From NCBI RefSeq assembly GCF_003122325.1, contig NZ_QFBC01000014.1:1-64000 (forward strand): a DNA stretch of 64,000 nucleotides, in the 5' to 3' direction. Position 1 is the stretch's first letter. The number at the start of each line of letters is the position of its first letter. Below, piece by piece: positions 1-9,054 of the stretch. Origin of the DNA: Rhizobium album (GTDB lineage Bacteria > Pseudomonadota > Alphaproteobacteria > Rhizobiales > Rhizobiaceae). Position numbers and translations under genes: made by a program. Below the pieces are notes generated by a model. It was given only the letters and a program-made list of their open reading frames with translations. It searched no databases and was not told where the DNA came from.

Positions 1-210
1 ACGACCGTAGAGATATCCGTGACGAGCGACGAGGGTGTTCGGACCCCAATCGGGTTGATGACCCCGCGCCAAGCACTTCAACTGCCGGATCACGTCGAGT
101 TCGAAGCATCTCACCCTGACCACGAGGCGGGCAATACCGACGTGCTCCTCGACCGTGAGATGCTGCAGGATCACGTCGACGCCAGCGAGGTTTCGAAGAC
201 CCCCGCTTGA
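1..210 (+). CDS. Possible C-terminal end of a gene cut by the window edge
   Basis: A reading frame is open from base 1 to a stop at 208-210. It has GC-rich third positions and acidic, histidine-containing content (EASHPDHEAGNTD, then DREMLQDHVDASE). A GTG at 19 could be a start, but no ribosome binding site is visible and the frame continues unbroken to the edge, so a truncated longer gene is as likely. I recognise no family. Bases 211-378 hold nothing I can name. Confidence 0.25.
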   Translation, partial: TTVEISVTSDEGVRTPIGLMTPRQALQLPDHVEFEASHPDHEAGNTDVLLDREMLQDHVDASEVSKTPA

Positions 211-378
211 AATCCGCAGTTCAAGTCATCATCTAAAGGCTCACCACCTGTATCGACGAATGCGCGCCCGACCTAACCGTCGTGGGGCATGCTGCCGTCC
301 GTGGTGCGAAGGGCGCTCCCCATGACGGATCGAGTGCCCTTCTTAGATTCTTGGCATACCTGCGTCTGCTCCTCCAGA

Positions 379-888
379 TTAATGTCCGCGACCATGTCCA
401 TGCCAATTGTAGGTGCCGTCATCATGAAACCCGGGTGGCACCCATGCCCCGAAACGCTTCGCTGCCGCAACATCGGCATCGTGCAGCATCGCGCTCAGAC
501 GCAAATGGTCCGCCTCCATCGCTGCGAGAAGTCGCTCCAGATGGCTCGAAGTGATCGCAGCGAACAGGCCGTTTCCACTGTCGCCTACGGCCGGCCGCAA
601 TGAGATCCTCGAGCCGACGTCGTCCTGAAACTGAGCAAGCACCTGTCCGGCCGCGACAAGTCGGCGACGGACCTGTTCTCGAGGTTCAGTGACAATTGCC
701 AGGCGTATCCCATTCTCAATACGGGCCTTGGTATTCGGTAGAAGATCCGTGTCGAGGATGTCGCTTCCTGGAGCCTGATCCCGGACCGTCGCAAGGAAGG
801 CATCCACAAGATCGCCGGCTGCCTCGAGGACGTCGGCATCTGACATGAAGTCGGTTCCGGCATTCGGACGCGTCTGCGATGTTTGCAT
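379..888 (-). CDS. Hypothetical protein, 169 aa, histidine-rich C-terminus
   Basis: The start is the ATG at 886-888, because the minus strand has a strong GGAGGAGGA ribosome binding site just before it. Longer in-frame starts further upstream lack one and would run into the divergent gene at 1006. The product is soluble and mostly helical, with a segment DVLEAAGDLVDAFLATVRDQ near residue 20 and a tail with the H-rich string NWHGHGRGH. That tail could bind metal, which is inference only. It is transcribed away from the 1006-2071 pair, so 889-1005 is a shared promoter region. I do not recognise the family. Confidence 0.55.
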   Translation of the reverse strand: MQTSQTRPNAGTDFMSDADVLEAAGDLVDAFLATVRDQAPGSDILDTDLLPNTKARIENGIRLAIVTEPREQVRRRLVAAGQVLAQFQDDVGSRISLRPAVGDSGNGLFAAITSSHLERLLAAMEADHLRLSAMLHDADVAAAKRFGAWVPPGFHDDGTYNWHGHGRGH

Positions 889-1005
889 GGCGGCTCCTCC
901 TCCGGCGGATAACGCCCGGCGCCTAAGAAAGTTGCCGGCCGTCAGCGGCACACCAGAACGAACCTTCGTTCGGCGCGTTGTAAGACCAGCAACAGGAGAC
1001 CCCCG

Positions 1006-1188
1006 ATGAGCACGAATGACACCAACGCCACCCCGGAACAGCGCCGCCCCGCCGACGTCCATCCGACCCCTTCCAATCCAGAGCCGGCCGACGAAGAATC
1101 CATGGCACCGACCTCGGTGCAACCCGCAGGCAAGAAGGACGAGAGCGAGCCGCCAATCGTCAACCCGGTGACGGGTGCCGCTCTATAA
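1006..1188 (+). CDS. Small hypothetical protein, 60 aa, disordered
   Basis: A short ORF preceded by an AACAGGAGA ribosome binding site. The composition is proline-, acid- and serine/threonine-rich, predicting a disordered polypeptide with no recognisable domain (starts MSTNDTNATPEQRR, ends PIVNPVTGAAL). Its stop at 1186-1188 lies 7 bases before the ATG of the next gene, so the two are probably co-transcribed and translationally coupled. Short disordered proteins of this type are frequent in rhizobia. The coupling is the best reason to believe it is real. Confidence 0.45.
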   Translation: MSTNDTNATPEQRRPADVHPTPSNPEPADEESMAPTSVQPAGKKDESEPPIVNPVTGAAL

Positions 1189-1195
1189 GGCAGAT

Positions 1196-2071
1196 ATGAG
1201 CACTCCGAAACCAAAGAGCGACGACGAGCCGAAGCAGGAGACGATTTCCTTTCCCTTCGACCGGATGACCGTCGCGCGGTTCCGGGAGACCTTCCCGAAT
1301 GCCCGCTGGTCGGACACCCTCCAGGCGTGGACGGTCCCCGGCAGCACCGCCCGGCGTCGCATCGACAGATGGCTGGCCTCCGAGATGGACCGGCACGATC
1401 CCTACGGGCAGCAACGTGGCCGCGACGCCTACGAGTTCGAACCCATCCTCTCGCCGTACCTCGCAGTTATTTCGACCGGCTTCTGGATACGCACCCCGTA
1501 TTCCCGGACCGTCGTCGATGAGCTGCGACAGATTCCGTTCGCAAGGTGGAACGGCGACGAGAAGGTCTGGGAGGTGCCATACGCGTCATACGACGATCTT
1601 CAGCACAGGTGGGAGGCAATCGAAGAGGCCGCGAAAAGAGCCGAACCCGAGGAGCGGCGGAAGCGAGCCGAGGCACGGAAGGGCACCGAGGAAGAGGCGA
1701 AAGCGAAGCGTCGGACAGCGGAGCGGAAGAAGAAGCGGCTGCCATTTCCGAGCGACGACCTTCCGCCTTTGGGCAGGCCTGTGGCCACACCCGCCTTTGG
1801 GATCGTCGTCATCACGGAGGTCACGGGCGAGCTCGTCGATCCTGTGGAGGTGGCCGAGCATCATCCGGACGCCGACGAGGAGCACGTCTGGGCGGGCTGG
1901 CGGTCGGCGACGCTGGAGGAACTCGTCCACACATGGCCTGCGAAAGCCGGGCCGGGGGAGTACGAGCGGCTCCGCGGATGGTGGCAGCCGGAGATCGAGG
2001 AGCTGCGTGCGGCGAGATCATCGGCGAAGTCGAAAGAGAGGAGGCGAGGAATACAAGATTCTGCAGAATAG
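1196..2071 (+). CDS. Hypothetical protein with two W-x-VP repeats
   Basis: The ATG at 1196 is preferred over an upstream in-frame start at 1175 because AAGG lies 6 bases before it and it couples to the preceding ORF. The protein (291 aa) has two similar modules. One is around residues 25-60 (FPNARWSDTLQAWTVPG, then IDRWLASE). The other is around 100-140 (FARWNGDEKVWEVPYAS, then LQHRWEAI). Both share F-x-ARW-x(6-7)-W-x-VP, followed by a helix with RW. A highly charged Lys/Arg/Glu linker (about 145-185) leads to a C-terminal domain with GWRSATLEELVHTW and RGWWQPEIEEL. The repeats recall small HARP-like nucleic-acid modules, but I do not claim that function. Confidence 0.6.
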   Translation: MSTPKPKSDDEPKQETISFPFDRMTVARFRETFPNARWSDTLQAWTVPGSTARRRIDRWLASEMDRHDPYGQQRGRDAYEFEPILSPYLAVISTGFWIRTPYSRTVVDELRQIPFARWNGDEKVWEVPYASYDDLQHRWEAIEEAAKRAEPEERRKRAEARKGTEEEAKAKRRTAERKKKRLPFPSDDLPPLGRPVATPAFGIVVITEVTGELVDPVEVAEHHPDADEEHVWAGWRSATLEELVHTWPAKAGPGEYERLRGWWQPEIEELRAARSSAKSKERRRGIQDSAE

Positions 2072-2440
2072 GAGATCTATGTTTAGCCAAATTGTGCCGC
2101 GCGATCCTCGTCACCAGATCCGCCTGTAAGCTGGTGTCGTTTGGCATTTAACCGTAAGAATGCGCCCGTTCCGGCAGGTGATGGCACTAATTCCTCACAC
2201 GCCGGTTCGGTCACTATCATTGGCTCAACAACTTCTCTGGGCCTGACGGTCTCGGACCGATGGGCCCGGAGCCGACAATCTTATGTCAGGTGCCAATCAT
2301 CAGCTGGAACTTAAACAGCAGCTTGAGGTTTAAGTCACGAGCACTCTGACAATTCCTGTCAAAACTCATCCTTATTATAAAACAGCTGTTTCGCTGCTGG
2401 GTAGCCGCGTCCAGACGTTGAATCTATCCGGAGCATTAAT
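2072..2440. other. Intergenic stretch holding a solo mobile-element end
   Basis: About 370 bases without a gene. The left part contains the 75-base repeat listed separately. The right part (about 2215-2440) is AT-richer and should hold the promoter of the DUF4142 gene, but I see no convincing -35/-10 pair. Confidence 0.5.
2135..2209 (+). repeat. Solo copy of the RIT-flanking repeat (copy 1)
   Basis: This 75-base segment matches 22737-22812 in the same orientation. The first 33 bases differ at one position (core GTCGTTTGGCATTTAAC, then TGTAAGAATGCGCCC). The rest is looser but shares TGATGGCACT-like and GCCGGTTCG blocks. The other copy abuts the promoter of the recombinase trio, so this looks like one end of a related element that has no recombinase genes of its own here. 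The two copies bracket 20.6 kb carrying the imu and ars loci. Confidence 0.7.
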
Positions 2441-3007
2441 ATGGACCGCCGTACAATTCTGACTGGCTTCGTGGCCGTTGGCGCAGCCCCCATCATTCTG
2501 GCGCAGACGCGCCCTGTTTTGGCTGCAACCCCGATGGCGGCGATGCCGGTCACGTCGTTTGCAGATGTCAAAACCGCTGCGCAGTTCTATTCGACCGTGA
2601 TCGGTCGCGCCGAAATCTCGCTCGCCACCTCGCAGGTCGCTTCGGAAAAAGCCACCCAGAAGAACTCGCTTGAGTTTGCCGGTTTCGAGCTGGGTGAAGC
2701 CATCACTGTCAACATGGTTCTCAAGGACACCGGCGCGATGGGCCCGGGCATGGATGCGGACGCGCATGGCATGGTCGAAAAGGTTGTGTCTGCCGGAAAA
2801 GGCAAGGCGTTCGACAAAGCCTATATCGGCCTCCAGCTCGAAAATCACGAGTACCTGCGCGATCTCGCCGACGCCTTTGTTCACAATTCGACCGGCGTGA
2901 CAGACCATGCCGAGGTCCAAGGGCGCCATCTGAGCATGCTGATGCTGGCGGTGTTCAAGGAACACGTCGCGATCTGCAAGCGCATCACCAAAGAACTCGA
3001 CGCGTAA
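2441..3007 (+). CDS. DUF4142 family exported protein
   Basis: The 188-aa product begins with a twin-arginine-like signal (MDRRTILTGFVAVGAAP) and a processing region ending near PVLA-A. The mature part is helical and histidine-rich, with the pattern typical of DUF4142 proteins: KTAAQFYSTVIGRAEISLAT near the start, ELGEAITVNMVLKD, and a late helix with HLSMLMLAVFKEHVAIC. This ferritin-like family is periplasmic, of unknown function, and often stress-linked in rhizobia. The next gene also encodes an exported protein and follows after 35 bases, so they may be co-transcribed. Confidence 0.75.
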   Translation: MDRRTILTGFVAVGAAPIILAQTRPVLAATPMAAMPVTSFADVKTAAQFYSTVIGRAEISLATSQVASEKATQKNSLEFAGFELGEAITVNMVLKDTGAMGPGMDADAHGMVEKVVSAGKGKAFDKAYIGLQLENHEYLRDLADAFVHNSTGVTDHAEVQGRHLSMLMLAVFKEHVAICKRITKELDA

Positions 3008-3042
3008 CGCGCCCGCACCCAACAGCTTTGAAAGATTTTCAC

Positions 3043-4149
3043 ATGAAGAACTCAGTTCGTATATCCATCCTTTCCGCGCACCTGATCGCCAGCACCGCGC
3101 TTTTCGCAGCGCCATCTGCGTTTGCACAGGAACAGCCAAAACCCAATCCTCTGGCGGAAACGCCGGACAGCGGCACGATGAAGCGCGCCGACAAGGAGGA
3201 CATGGTTCTCGTCCTCAAGAAGATGCAGGAGCTCGGTGCAAAGCCAATCGAGTCGCGCAGCGTCGAGGAAGCCCGCACCCAGCCATCGCCGGCGGATGCG
3301 GTCAAGGCTGTCCTTAAGGACGAGGGCAAGATGGTCCCCATGCCAGCGGTCAAGAAGCAGGACATGACCTATCCGATCGAGGGCGGCACTCAGCCGGTCC
3401 GGATCTATACGCCCGAGAATGCCGGTCCCGGCCCGCTACCGGTCATCGTCTACTACCACGGCGGCGGATGGGTGATCGCCAATATCGACACCTACGAATC
3501 CTCGGCACTTGCGCTGGCGTCGAAGGCCAAGGCGATCGTCGTCAGCGTCGAATATCGTCATGCGCCGGAAGCCAAGTTCCCGGCAGCCCATGCTGATTCC
3601 TTTGCAGCCTACAAGTGGGCCCTGGAAAAGACAGCAAGTTTTGGCGGCGATCCGGCCCGTGTCGCCGTGGCCGGCGAAAGCGCGGGGGGCAATCTGGCCG
3701 CCAATGTCGCGATCATGGCGCGTGATCAGAAAGTTCAGATGCCGGTGCACATGCTGCTCGTCTATCCCGTCACTGGTACTGACATGAACACGCCCTCCTA
3801 CATCGCCAATCAGAATGCCATGCCCTTGTCCAAGGGCGGCATGGGCTGGTTCGTCGGCAAGGTGCTCGCCAAGCCAGAAGATGCCATGAACCCGATGCTC
3901 AATCTAACGACCAAGGCCGATCTCAAGGGCCTTCCGCCGGCAACGATCATCACCGCAGAGATCGATCCGCTGATGTCTGACGGTGTGATGCTGGCGGAAA
4001 AGCTGAAGGCAGCGGGTGTCACGACCACCTACATGAACAACGAAGGCGTGACGCACGAGTTCTTCGGCATGGATGCCGTCCTCGACGATGCGCGGCGTGC
4101 CCAGGACTTTGCCGTCAATGACCTGACAAAGGCATTCGATAAGAAGTGA
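3043..4149 (+). CDS. Secreted alpha/beta hydrolase (HSL/GDXG esterase family)
   Basis: The ATG at 3043 is chosen over an in-frame TTG at 3028 because it gives a clean Sec signal peptide (MKNSVRISILSAHLIAS..., cleavage after AFA before QEQ). The 368-aa protein has hallmarks of the hormone-sensitive-lipase group: the oxyanion-hole motif YYHGGGWV (about residue 138), the nucleophile motif GESAGGNLA (about 210), an acid in EIDPLMSDG (about 305) and the catalytic His in VTHEFFGM (about 335). The N-terminal 100 residues are charged and linker-like. The substrate is unknown; short acyl esters are the usual class. A strong terminator follows directly, so the unit ends here. Confidence 0.85.
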   Translation: MKNSVRISILSAHLIASTALFAAPSAFAQEQPKPNPLAETPDSGTMKRADKEDMVLVLKKMQELGAKPIESRSVEEARTQPSPADAVKAVLKDEGKMVPMPAVKKQDMTYPIEGGTQPVRIYTPENAGPGPLPVIVYYHGGGWVIANIDTYESSALALASKAKAIVVSVEYRHAPEAKFPAAHADSFAAYKWALEKTASFGGDPARVAVAGESAGGNLAANVAIMARDQKVQMPVHMLLVYPVTGTDMNTPSYIANQNAMPLSKGGMGWFVGKVLAKPEDAMNPMLNLTTKADLKGLPPATIITAEIDPLMSDGVMLAEKLKAAGVTTTYMNNEGVTHEFFGMDAVLDDARRAQDFAVNDLTKAFDKK

Positions 4150-4154
4150 TGTCT

Positions 4155-4184
4155 GGAAACCGGCTCATCGCTGAGCCGGTTTCC
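4155..4184 (+). terminator. Hairpin terminator after the esterase gene
   Basis: A perfect 13-bp stem (GGAAACCGGCTCA with its complement) closes a TCGC tetraloop, starting 6 bases after the esterase stop. It has no long T-run, only CTCGCATTTG, so termination is probable rather than certain. Confidence 0.7.
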
Positions 4185-4374
4185 CTCGCATTTGTCTGGC
4201 GCGAATTCGAAACGTGGAACGGGCTCGCGATACAGCCGCCCGTAACATGAGCCGTAATCTGTGGTCCTGGGATGCCCCGTCGCCCGCAGTTTCAATTGAC
4301 GCGCAGCTCTAGCCGGCTGCGACCACCGCTTCGGCATTTTGTCTGTAACGCAAAGACAATCGGAGGAACACGAC

Positions 4375-5541
4375 ATGAAAGCTCTGACATGGCACGGAAG
4401 CGGAGACATTCGCTGCGAACAGGTCGACGATCCGATCATTCAAGATGATCGCGACGCCATCATCAAGGTAACAAGCTGCGCCATCTGCGGCTCCGACCTG
4501 CATCTCTACGGCGGCTTCGTTCCCGGCATGCATGCGGGTGATGTGATGGGCCATGAGACGATGGGGGAGGTCGTTGAAGTCGGTCGCGGCAATTCCAAAC
4601 TCAAGATCGGCGACCGCGTCGTCGTGCCCTTCACAATCTCCTGTGGTGAGTGCCGGCAGTGCAAATGGGGGCAGTTCTCTCTTTGCGAGCGCTCGAACCC
4701 TGCGGGCGCGGAGCAGGCAAAGCAGATCGGCTATCCGACCGCTGGCCTGTTCGGTTATTCCGAAATGTACGGCCGTTTTCCGGGCGGCCAGGCGCAATAT
4801 TTGCGCGTTCCTTATGCCGATGTTGGCCCGATCGTTGTGCCTGACGGCCTGAGCGACGAACAGGTCCTGTTCCTCTCCGACATATTTCCAACCGGCTACA
4901 TGGCCGCCGAAAACTGCGACATCAAACAGGGCCAGACAGTGGCTGTGTTCGGCTGCGGTCCGGTCGGCCTGTTTGCGATCAAGTCGGCCTTCTTGCTGGG
5001 CGCGGAGCGGGTCATTGCCATCGATACCGTGCCTGAGCGATTGGCCCTCGCCAGAGCCTCCGGTGCGGAAACGCTCGATTATGCGGATGAGGACCTGCAG
5101 GAGCGTATTCTCGCCATCACCAACGGGCTTGGTCCGGACGCCGTCATCGAGGCGGTCGGAATGGAAAGTCATGGGGCAGGCGGCGTGATGGAAACGCTTC
5201 AAACAAAACTGACGTCGACGGAGCGGCCGTACGCTCTCGCCCAAGCGATCCTTGCCTGCCGACCGGGTGGGACCGTATCGCTTCCGGGCGTGTTCGTCGG
5301 GCCGGCTGTTCCCGCACCACTCGGGGCCCTTGTCGGCAAGGGACTAACCCTGAAAACCGGACAGACCCATGTCCAGCGCTATCTGGAGCCACTTCTCAAT
5401 CTGATCGTCGAAGGCAAGATAGATCCATCCTTCCTGATCACACACAGGATCGGGCTGGAGGAAGGTCCGGAAGCCTACAAGACCTTTCGGGATAAGGAAG
5501 ATGGATGCGTCAAGGTCGTTATTCGACCGAATGGTAGCTAG
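4375..5541 (+). CDS. Zinc-dependent alcohol dehydrogenase (formaldehyde-dehydrogenase-like)
   Basis: The start at 4375 follows a GGAGG ribosome binding site; the longer in-frame start has none. The 388-aa protein is a medium-chain dehydrogenase. The catalytic zinc site is seen in [12 protein letters not shown] (Cys about 38) and GHETMGEV (His-Glu about 61). The structural zinc lobe is [16 protein letters not shown] (about 90-105). The nucleotide-binding loop is [11 protein letters not shown] (about 190). The arrangement matches glutathione-independent formaldehyde dehydrogenase-like and threonine-dehydrogenase-like enzymes. Its neighbour is a GFA-family protein, another family linked to formaldehyde and glutathione, so aldehyde handling is plausible. 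The actual substrate cannot be read from sequence. Confidence 0.85.
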   Translation: MKALTWHGSGDIRCEQVDDPIIQDDRDAIIKVTSCAICGSDLHLYGGFVPGMHAGDVMGHETMGEVVEVGRGNSKLKIGDRVVVPFTISCGECRQCKWGQFSLCERSNPAGAEQAKQIGYPTAGLFGYSEMYGRFPGGQAQYLRVPYADVGPIVVPDGLSDEQVLFLSDIFPTGYMAAENCDIKQGQTVAVFGCGPVGLFAIKSAFLLGAERVIAIDTVPERLALARASGAETLDYADEDLQERILAITNGLGPDAVIEAVGMESHGAGGVMETLQTKLTSTERPYALAQAILACRPGGTVSLPGVFVGPAVPAPLGALVGKGLTLKTGQTHVQRYLEPLLNLIVEGKIDPSFLITHRIGLEEGPEAYKTFRDKEDGCVKVVIRPNGS

Positions 5542-5682
5542 GCGGATGTACGGCGACCGCTCGCATTGGCGGTCCCTGCTCGCCGGTTCCCTTGTTTGGA
5601 GGCGACGATATTTCACCGGCGGACCTCGGCCTGATCGGCACAGAGAAGTTGACCAGCTGCGAACGCATTGGAGGCAAGCGAT

Positions 5683-6117
5683 ATGCGGATTGCGTCATGT
5701 AGATGCGGTGGCCTGGTAGCCAGGTGCGAGGGCGACCCCCTCCGCGTCTCTGTTTGCCATTGCCTGGAATGTCAGCGGCGCACCGGCAGCGCATTTGCTG
5801 TCCAGGCACGGTTTCGCAAGGACCTCGTCACCCTCGAGGGTTCCCACATGCGTTGGGAGCGAATTGGCGAGAGTGGAGAGAAGGCGACCTATTTCTTCTG
5901 CCCCACCTGTGGCTCGACCGTCTTCTATGAAAACGAAGTTCTTCCAGACGTTGTGGCGATACCGGTCGGCGCGTTTGCCGATCCGGATTTCCCGGTACCG
6001 CAACGATCGATCTTCGAGCGGCGGCAGCACCAATGGGTGCAGGTAACCGGAAAGGCAATAGAGCATCATCTTGGAGATGAGGCGGAAGCAGGATGTGAAG
6101 ATCGCACTTACACGTAG
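5683..6117 (+). CDS. GFA family protein (CENP-V/GFA fold)
   Basis: The start is the ATG at 5683, 8 bases after GGAGG. The 144-aa protein has the GFA zinc pattern: an N-terminal C-x-C (ASCRCGG), then VCHCLECQRRTGSAF near residues 29-42, and a second pair FFCPTCGSTV near 80-90. These cysteines bind two zincs in the family. One member was described as a glutathione-dependent formaldehyde-activating enzyme, though many members probably do something else. It follows the alcohol dehydrogenase by 141 bases on the same strand and could share its transcript. Its 3' end faces the SRAP gene. Confidence 0.85.
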   Translation: MRIASCRCGGLVARCEGDPLRVSVCHCLECQRRTGSAFAVQARFRKDLVTLEGSHMRWERIGESGEKATYFFCPTCGSTVFYENEVLPDVVAIPVGAFADPDFPVPQRSIFERRQHQWVQVTGKAIEHHLGDEAEAGCEDRTYT

Positions 6118-6131
6118 CCGAGTCGCCCTGC

Positions 6132-6905
6132 CTAGATCAGGCTGCCCTGCTGGACGACCTCGCCGGATTTCGAAACGATCGACGATCCGTAGGGCTCATG
6201 CGAGGCGATGATCAGCGCATCGTCTGGCAGGGGCCGAGCCAGATCTTTTGCTTCATCCCACGGCGCCCGCATCCAGACCTCCGTTTCTTCCTTTGTCAGC
6301 AGCAGGACCGGCATGGCCTTCTCATGGATCGGCTTCACCAGCCCGTTTGGATCGGTGGTCAGAAAACCGTAGAGATCATCCGTCGTCAGCCCATCTTTGA
6401 CCTTACGGACGCTCTGCCAGCCCGGCACATGGATGCCGGCAAAGAACATCAGAGACTTTTGCTCGTCGCGCGCGAACCAGGCGTTCGGAACCTTACCGCC
6501 GGGTTCTTGGGCTTGCGGATCCGGTTCGGCAAATGTCGTAACGGGAACGATGCAGCGATGGTCTACACCGAACCAGCGCTTCCAATGCGGCAGGGTGAGC
6601 TTGCGGACATTGGTGACGCCGCGATCCGGCTCCATGCGAATGAGCGCGTCCATATCGACGGCCTGCCCCTTGGCCCTCATCTTGTCAGCGCGTGCTTCGG
6701 CTGCCTTTTTCTGCACGAAGATCGGGGAAGGAAGGCCCCAGCGCGCATGGACCAGCTGCGGTTTGCCGTTGGCCGTATTGCGAACGATCGGCCCCATCTG
6801 GTCGGGGTTCATCTGATAGGCCGGCATCAGGTTGATCAGGCTTTCGGCGTCCTGGGCCCATTTTGAGACCCAGTCCTTGTCTTCCATCCGATAAAGATTG
6901 CACAT
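6132..6905 (-). CDS. yedK: SRAP (YedK/HMCES) abasic-site protein
   Basis: The 257-aa protein begins MCNLYRM, so after methionine removal Cys2 is the N-terminal catalytic residue that crosslinks to abasic sites in single-stranded DNA. Other family signatures are [10 protein letters not shown] (about 77), [13 protein letters not shown] with the conserved Glu (about 138), and [11 protein letters not shown] with the active-site His (about 192). The role is shielding of abasic sites during replication. It lies downstream of the LigD-type ligase and next to the imu mutagenesis cassette, forming a DNA-damage block. A 26-base palindrome separates it from the ligase stop, so it may have its own promoter. 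Confidence 0.9.
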   Translation of the reverse strand: MCNLYRMEDKDWVSKWAQDAESLINLMPAYQMNPDQMGPIVRNTANGKPQLVHARWGLPSPIFVQKKAAEARADKMRAKGQAVDMDALIRMEPDRGVTNVRKLTLPHWKRWFGVDHRCIVPVTTFAEPDPQAQEPGGKVPNAWFARDEQKSLMFFAGIHVPGWQSVRKVKDGLTTDDLYGFLTTDPNGLVKPIHEKAMPVLLLTKEETEVWMRAPWDEAKDLARPLPDDALIIASHEPYGSSIVSKSGEVVQQGSLI

Positions 6906-6942
6906 AGCAGGCTATCCCTCCGCTCACACCGATGAAGGAAAT

Positions 6943-6968
6943 CTAGCGCATCGCCGGCGATGCGCTAG
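6943..6968 (-). terminator. 26-base palindrome between ligase and SRAP genes
   Basis: A 12-bp perfect stem (CTAGCGCATCGC and its complement) around a CG centre overlaps the ligase stop codon and lies 38 bases before the SRAP start. On the minus strand it is followed by ATTTCCTTC rather than a full T-run. It could be a ligase terminator or a protein-binding palindrome. Confidence 0.5.
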
Positions 6969-8032
6969 TCGAGCTTGAAAACATCGGCGTTGTCCTGCCG
7001 CTCCCGCAAACCCTTGTAGACCGCATGGCGGAGCTTGCCGTCGGCCGTCCAGGCGCGAAACTCGATCTGGGCAATCAGCGTCGGATGCACCCAGACGATA
7101 TCGGCTTCTCCGGTATAAGACACCGGCGGCCGCTTTTGCTTCCATCGCAGCTTGTCCAGCATCTTGCGAAGCTTTGTGGCCTCGGCCTGGCTAAACCCCG
7201 TCCCGACGTTGCCGACATCGATGATCTCACCATCGCGGTAGGCAGCCAGAACCAGCGAGCCGAAGCCAGCCGGCGATGCTGCTGACGGCTCATAGCCGAC
7301 AATGAAGAACGCTTCGCTCTCGACGCACTTGACCTTCACCCAATCGCCAGTCCGACCTGACCGATAAGGCTGGCCGCGGTGCTTGCCGACGATCCCTTCC
7401 AATCCGAGGCGGCAGGCATGTTCCAGCAGGACGGCAGGATCGGCATCGAGCGTTTCCGACAGCCGGATTGCGCCCTCCTGGTCCTTCACGGTGTCTTCAA
7501 GCAGGTGCCGGCGTGAGCGATATTCGACGCCACGCAGATCATGGCCATCGAGATAAAGCAGGTCGAAAGCGTAAAGGATGGCGTCGGAAGCCCGATTACC
7601 TGCCTTTTTGCCGGACGCGCCGAGTGATTGCTGCAGCAGCCCGAAATCCGATCGCCCTTCATCATCCAGGACCACGGCCTCGCCGTCGATGATCATGGTC
7701 GCCGGCCCAAGCGCCCGGGCCGCCTGCTCGATCGCCGGAAAGCGATGGGTCCAGTCATGGCCGCCGCGGGTGAGGATACGAACACCGTTCGGTTCGATAT
7801 GCAAGGCCAGGCGGTACCCGTCCCATTTCACCTCCCAGGACCATTCAGATCCTTGCGGCGGCTTTGCCTTCAGCTGCGCCAATGCCGGCTCGACACGGTC
7901 GGGCATCGGGTCGAAGGAAAACTGCGGCTCTGACGGATTACGCTTCTTGCGCGGCCGCGAGCGGATCGGGGCCTCGGTATCACGAAGGAGCGGTCTGGAT
8001 CTTGTGCTCGTCGATCGTGGGGGCTTCGTCAT
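6965..8032 (-). CDS. ATP-dependent DNA ligase, LigD ligase domain only
   Basis: The 355-aa protein has the nucleotidyltransferase motif I EVKWDGYRLAL with the adenylated Lys (about residue 69), motif III-like DGEAVVLDDEG (about 120), motif IV LEGIVGKH (about 223) and motif V WVKVKC (about 243). A C-terminal OB domain ends FRAWTADGKLRHAVYKGLRE. The first 40 residues are basic and disordered. Full bacterial LigD proteins also carry polymerase and phosphoesterase domains; this one has neither, and no ku gene is in view, so it is a stand-alone end-joining or repair ligase. Rhizobia often carry several such paralogues. Confidence 0.87.
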   Translation of the reverse strand: MTKPPRSTSTRSRPLLRDTEAPIRSRPRKKRNPSEPQFSFDPMPDRVEPALAQLKAKPPQGSEWSWEVKWDGYRLALHIEPNGVRILTRGGHDWTHRFPAIEQAARALGPATMIIDGEAVVLDDEGRSDFGLLQQSLGASGKKAGNRASDAILYAFDLLYLDGHDLRGVEYRSRRHLLEDTVKDQEGAIRLSETLDADPAVLLEHACRLGLEGIVGKHRGQPYRSGRTGDWVKVKCVESEAFFIVGYEPSAASPAGFGSLVLAAYRDGEIIDVGNVGTGFSQAEATKLRKMLDKLRWKQKRPPVSYTGEADIVWVHPTLIAQIEFRAWTADGKLRHAVYKGLRERQDNADVFKLD

Positions 8033-8301
8033 TCCGACAGTTCAACAAAAAAATGTTAAGAAGATTGTGACGATCCGGGACTTGTCCCCGCTATTCACGC
8101 CGCTGCTCCAGCGGACGGCACTGAAAAATAAATTTTCGATCGTTATCTCCCTGAATCCACGGGGTTTCTAATGTGCAGGATAATATTCCCAGCCTGCGGC
8201 CCGCTTGACTCTTCGCAGTCATCGGAACAGAAACAGAACATCCGCATTTTGCACGACATGATGTCGGCCTGAAAACACGTTTCTGAAGGGAGCCGTGAAC
8301 G
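8033..8301. other. Divergent promoter region, ligase / imuA
   Basis: These 269 bases separate two divergent DNA-repair genes. They hold one SOS box close to imuA. I see no second SOS box near the ligase start, so the ligase need not be LexA-controlled. Confidence 0.5.
8225..8239 (+). promoter_or_regulatory. SOS (LexA) box of the imu operon
   Basis: GAAC-AGAAACA-GAAC matches exactly the GAAC-N7-GAAC (GTTC-N7-GTTC) LexA site of alphaproteobacteria. It lies 63 bases upstream of the imuA start, the expected place for LexA repression. Confidence 0.85.
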
Positions 8302-9054
8302 ATGACTGCTGCCCGCGAGAGTGTGATTTTGGATCTGCGTGAGCGGATCGCCGCGCTCGAAACCAGCATGATGAAGAAAGCCGGCTGTCTGGCATTCGGA
8401 GTGCCTGAAATGGATGCGGCTTTGCCGTGCGGTGGGCTTGCTCATGGCGCCCTGCACGAGTTTGCCGGTGGCGGATCAGGCACGGTCGATGGTGCAGCCG
8501 CGGCCCTGTTCGCCGCGGGCATCGCCGCTCGAACCAAGGGACCGATCGTCTGGTGTCTGACGCGACCGGATCTGTTTTTCCCGGCACTGGCGCAGGTTGG
8601 TCTGCATTCCGATCGGGTCATCTTCGTCGAGTCCGACAAGGACGAGGATGTGTTGGCGAATATGGAGGAAGGACTGTCCTTTGGTGGTCTTGGTGCGGTC
8701 GTCGGCGAGGTCGTCCGCTTGCCGATGGTCGGCTCGCGCCGGCTGCAGCTGGCGGCCGAACGCACCGGGACGATGGCGCTGGCCGTGCGTCGCTGGAGGC
8801 GGCAGACGGAAGCGAATGATTTCGGGCAGCCGACGGCCTCGACCACCCGGTGGCGGGTCAGCGTCATGCCTTCGGAGGATCTTCCGGTTCCAGGGGTGGG
8901 GCGGCCAAGGTGGTTTGTGGAGTTGATGCGCGTCAAAGCGGGTGAGTGTGCTGAGTTTCTCGTGAGGGCATGCGATGACAAGGGTCGTCTCGATTTATCT
9001 ACCGGATCTGCCGACCGATCGCATTCGCCGGGACGATCCGTCCATTCCGCCTGA
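8302..9054 (+). CDS. imuA: ImuA, RecA-like partner of ImuB/DnaE2
   Basis: The 250-aa protein starts after a GAAGGGAG ribosome binding site. It shows the ImuA pattern: CLAFGVPEMDAALPCGGLAHGALHE (about residues 30-50), then GPIVWCLTRPDLFFPALAQVGL and RVIFVESDKDEDVLANMEE. The Walker A is degenerate, as in the family. ImuA works with ImuB and DnaE2 in SOS mutagenesis across lesions. Its last 80 bases overlap the start of imuB in another frame, so the two are translationally linked. A canonical SOS box lies just upstream. Confidence 0.92.
   Translation: MTAARESVILDLRERIAALETSMMKKAGCLAFGVPEMDAALPCGGLAHGALHEFAGGGSGTVDGAAAALFAAGIAARTKGPIVWCLTRPDLFFPALAQVGLHSDRVIFVESDKDEDVLANMEEGLSFGGLGAVVGEVVRLPMVGSRRLQLAAERTGTMALAVRRWRRQTEANDFGQPTASTTRWRVSVMPSEDLPVPGVGRPRWFVELMRVKAGECAEFLVRACDDKGRLDLSTGSADRSHSPGRSVHSA

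Noticed and set aside
4309-5244. Long minus-strand ORF (311 codons) opposite the alcohol dehydrogenase
   Set aside because: It is the complement of a gene with clear zinc and nucleotide-binding motifs. The opposite-strand translation has no recognisable domain and arises from GC-rich codon bias.
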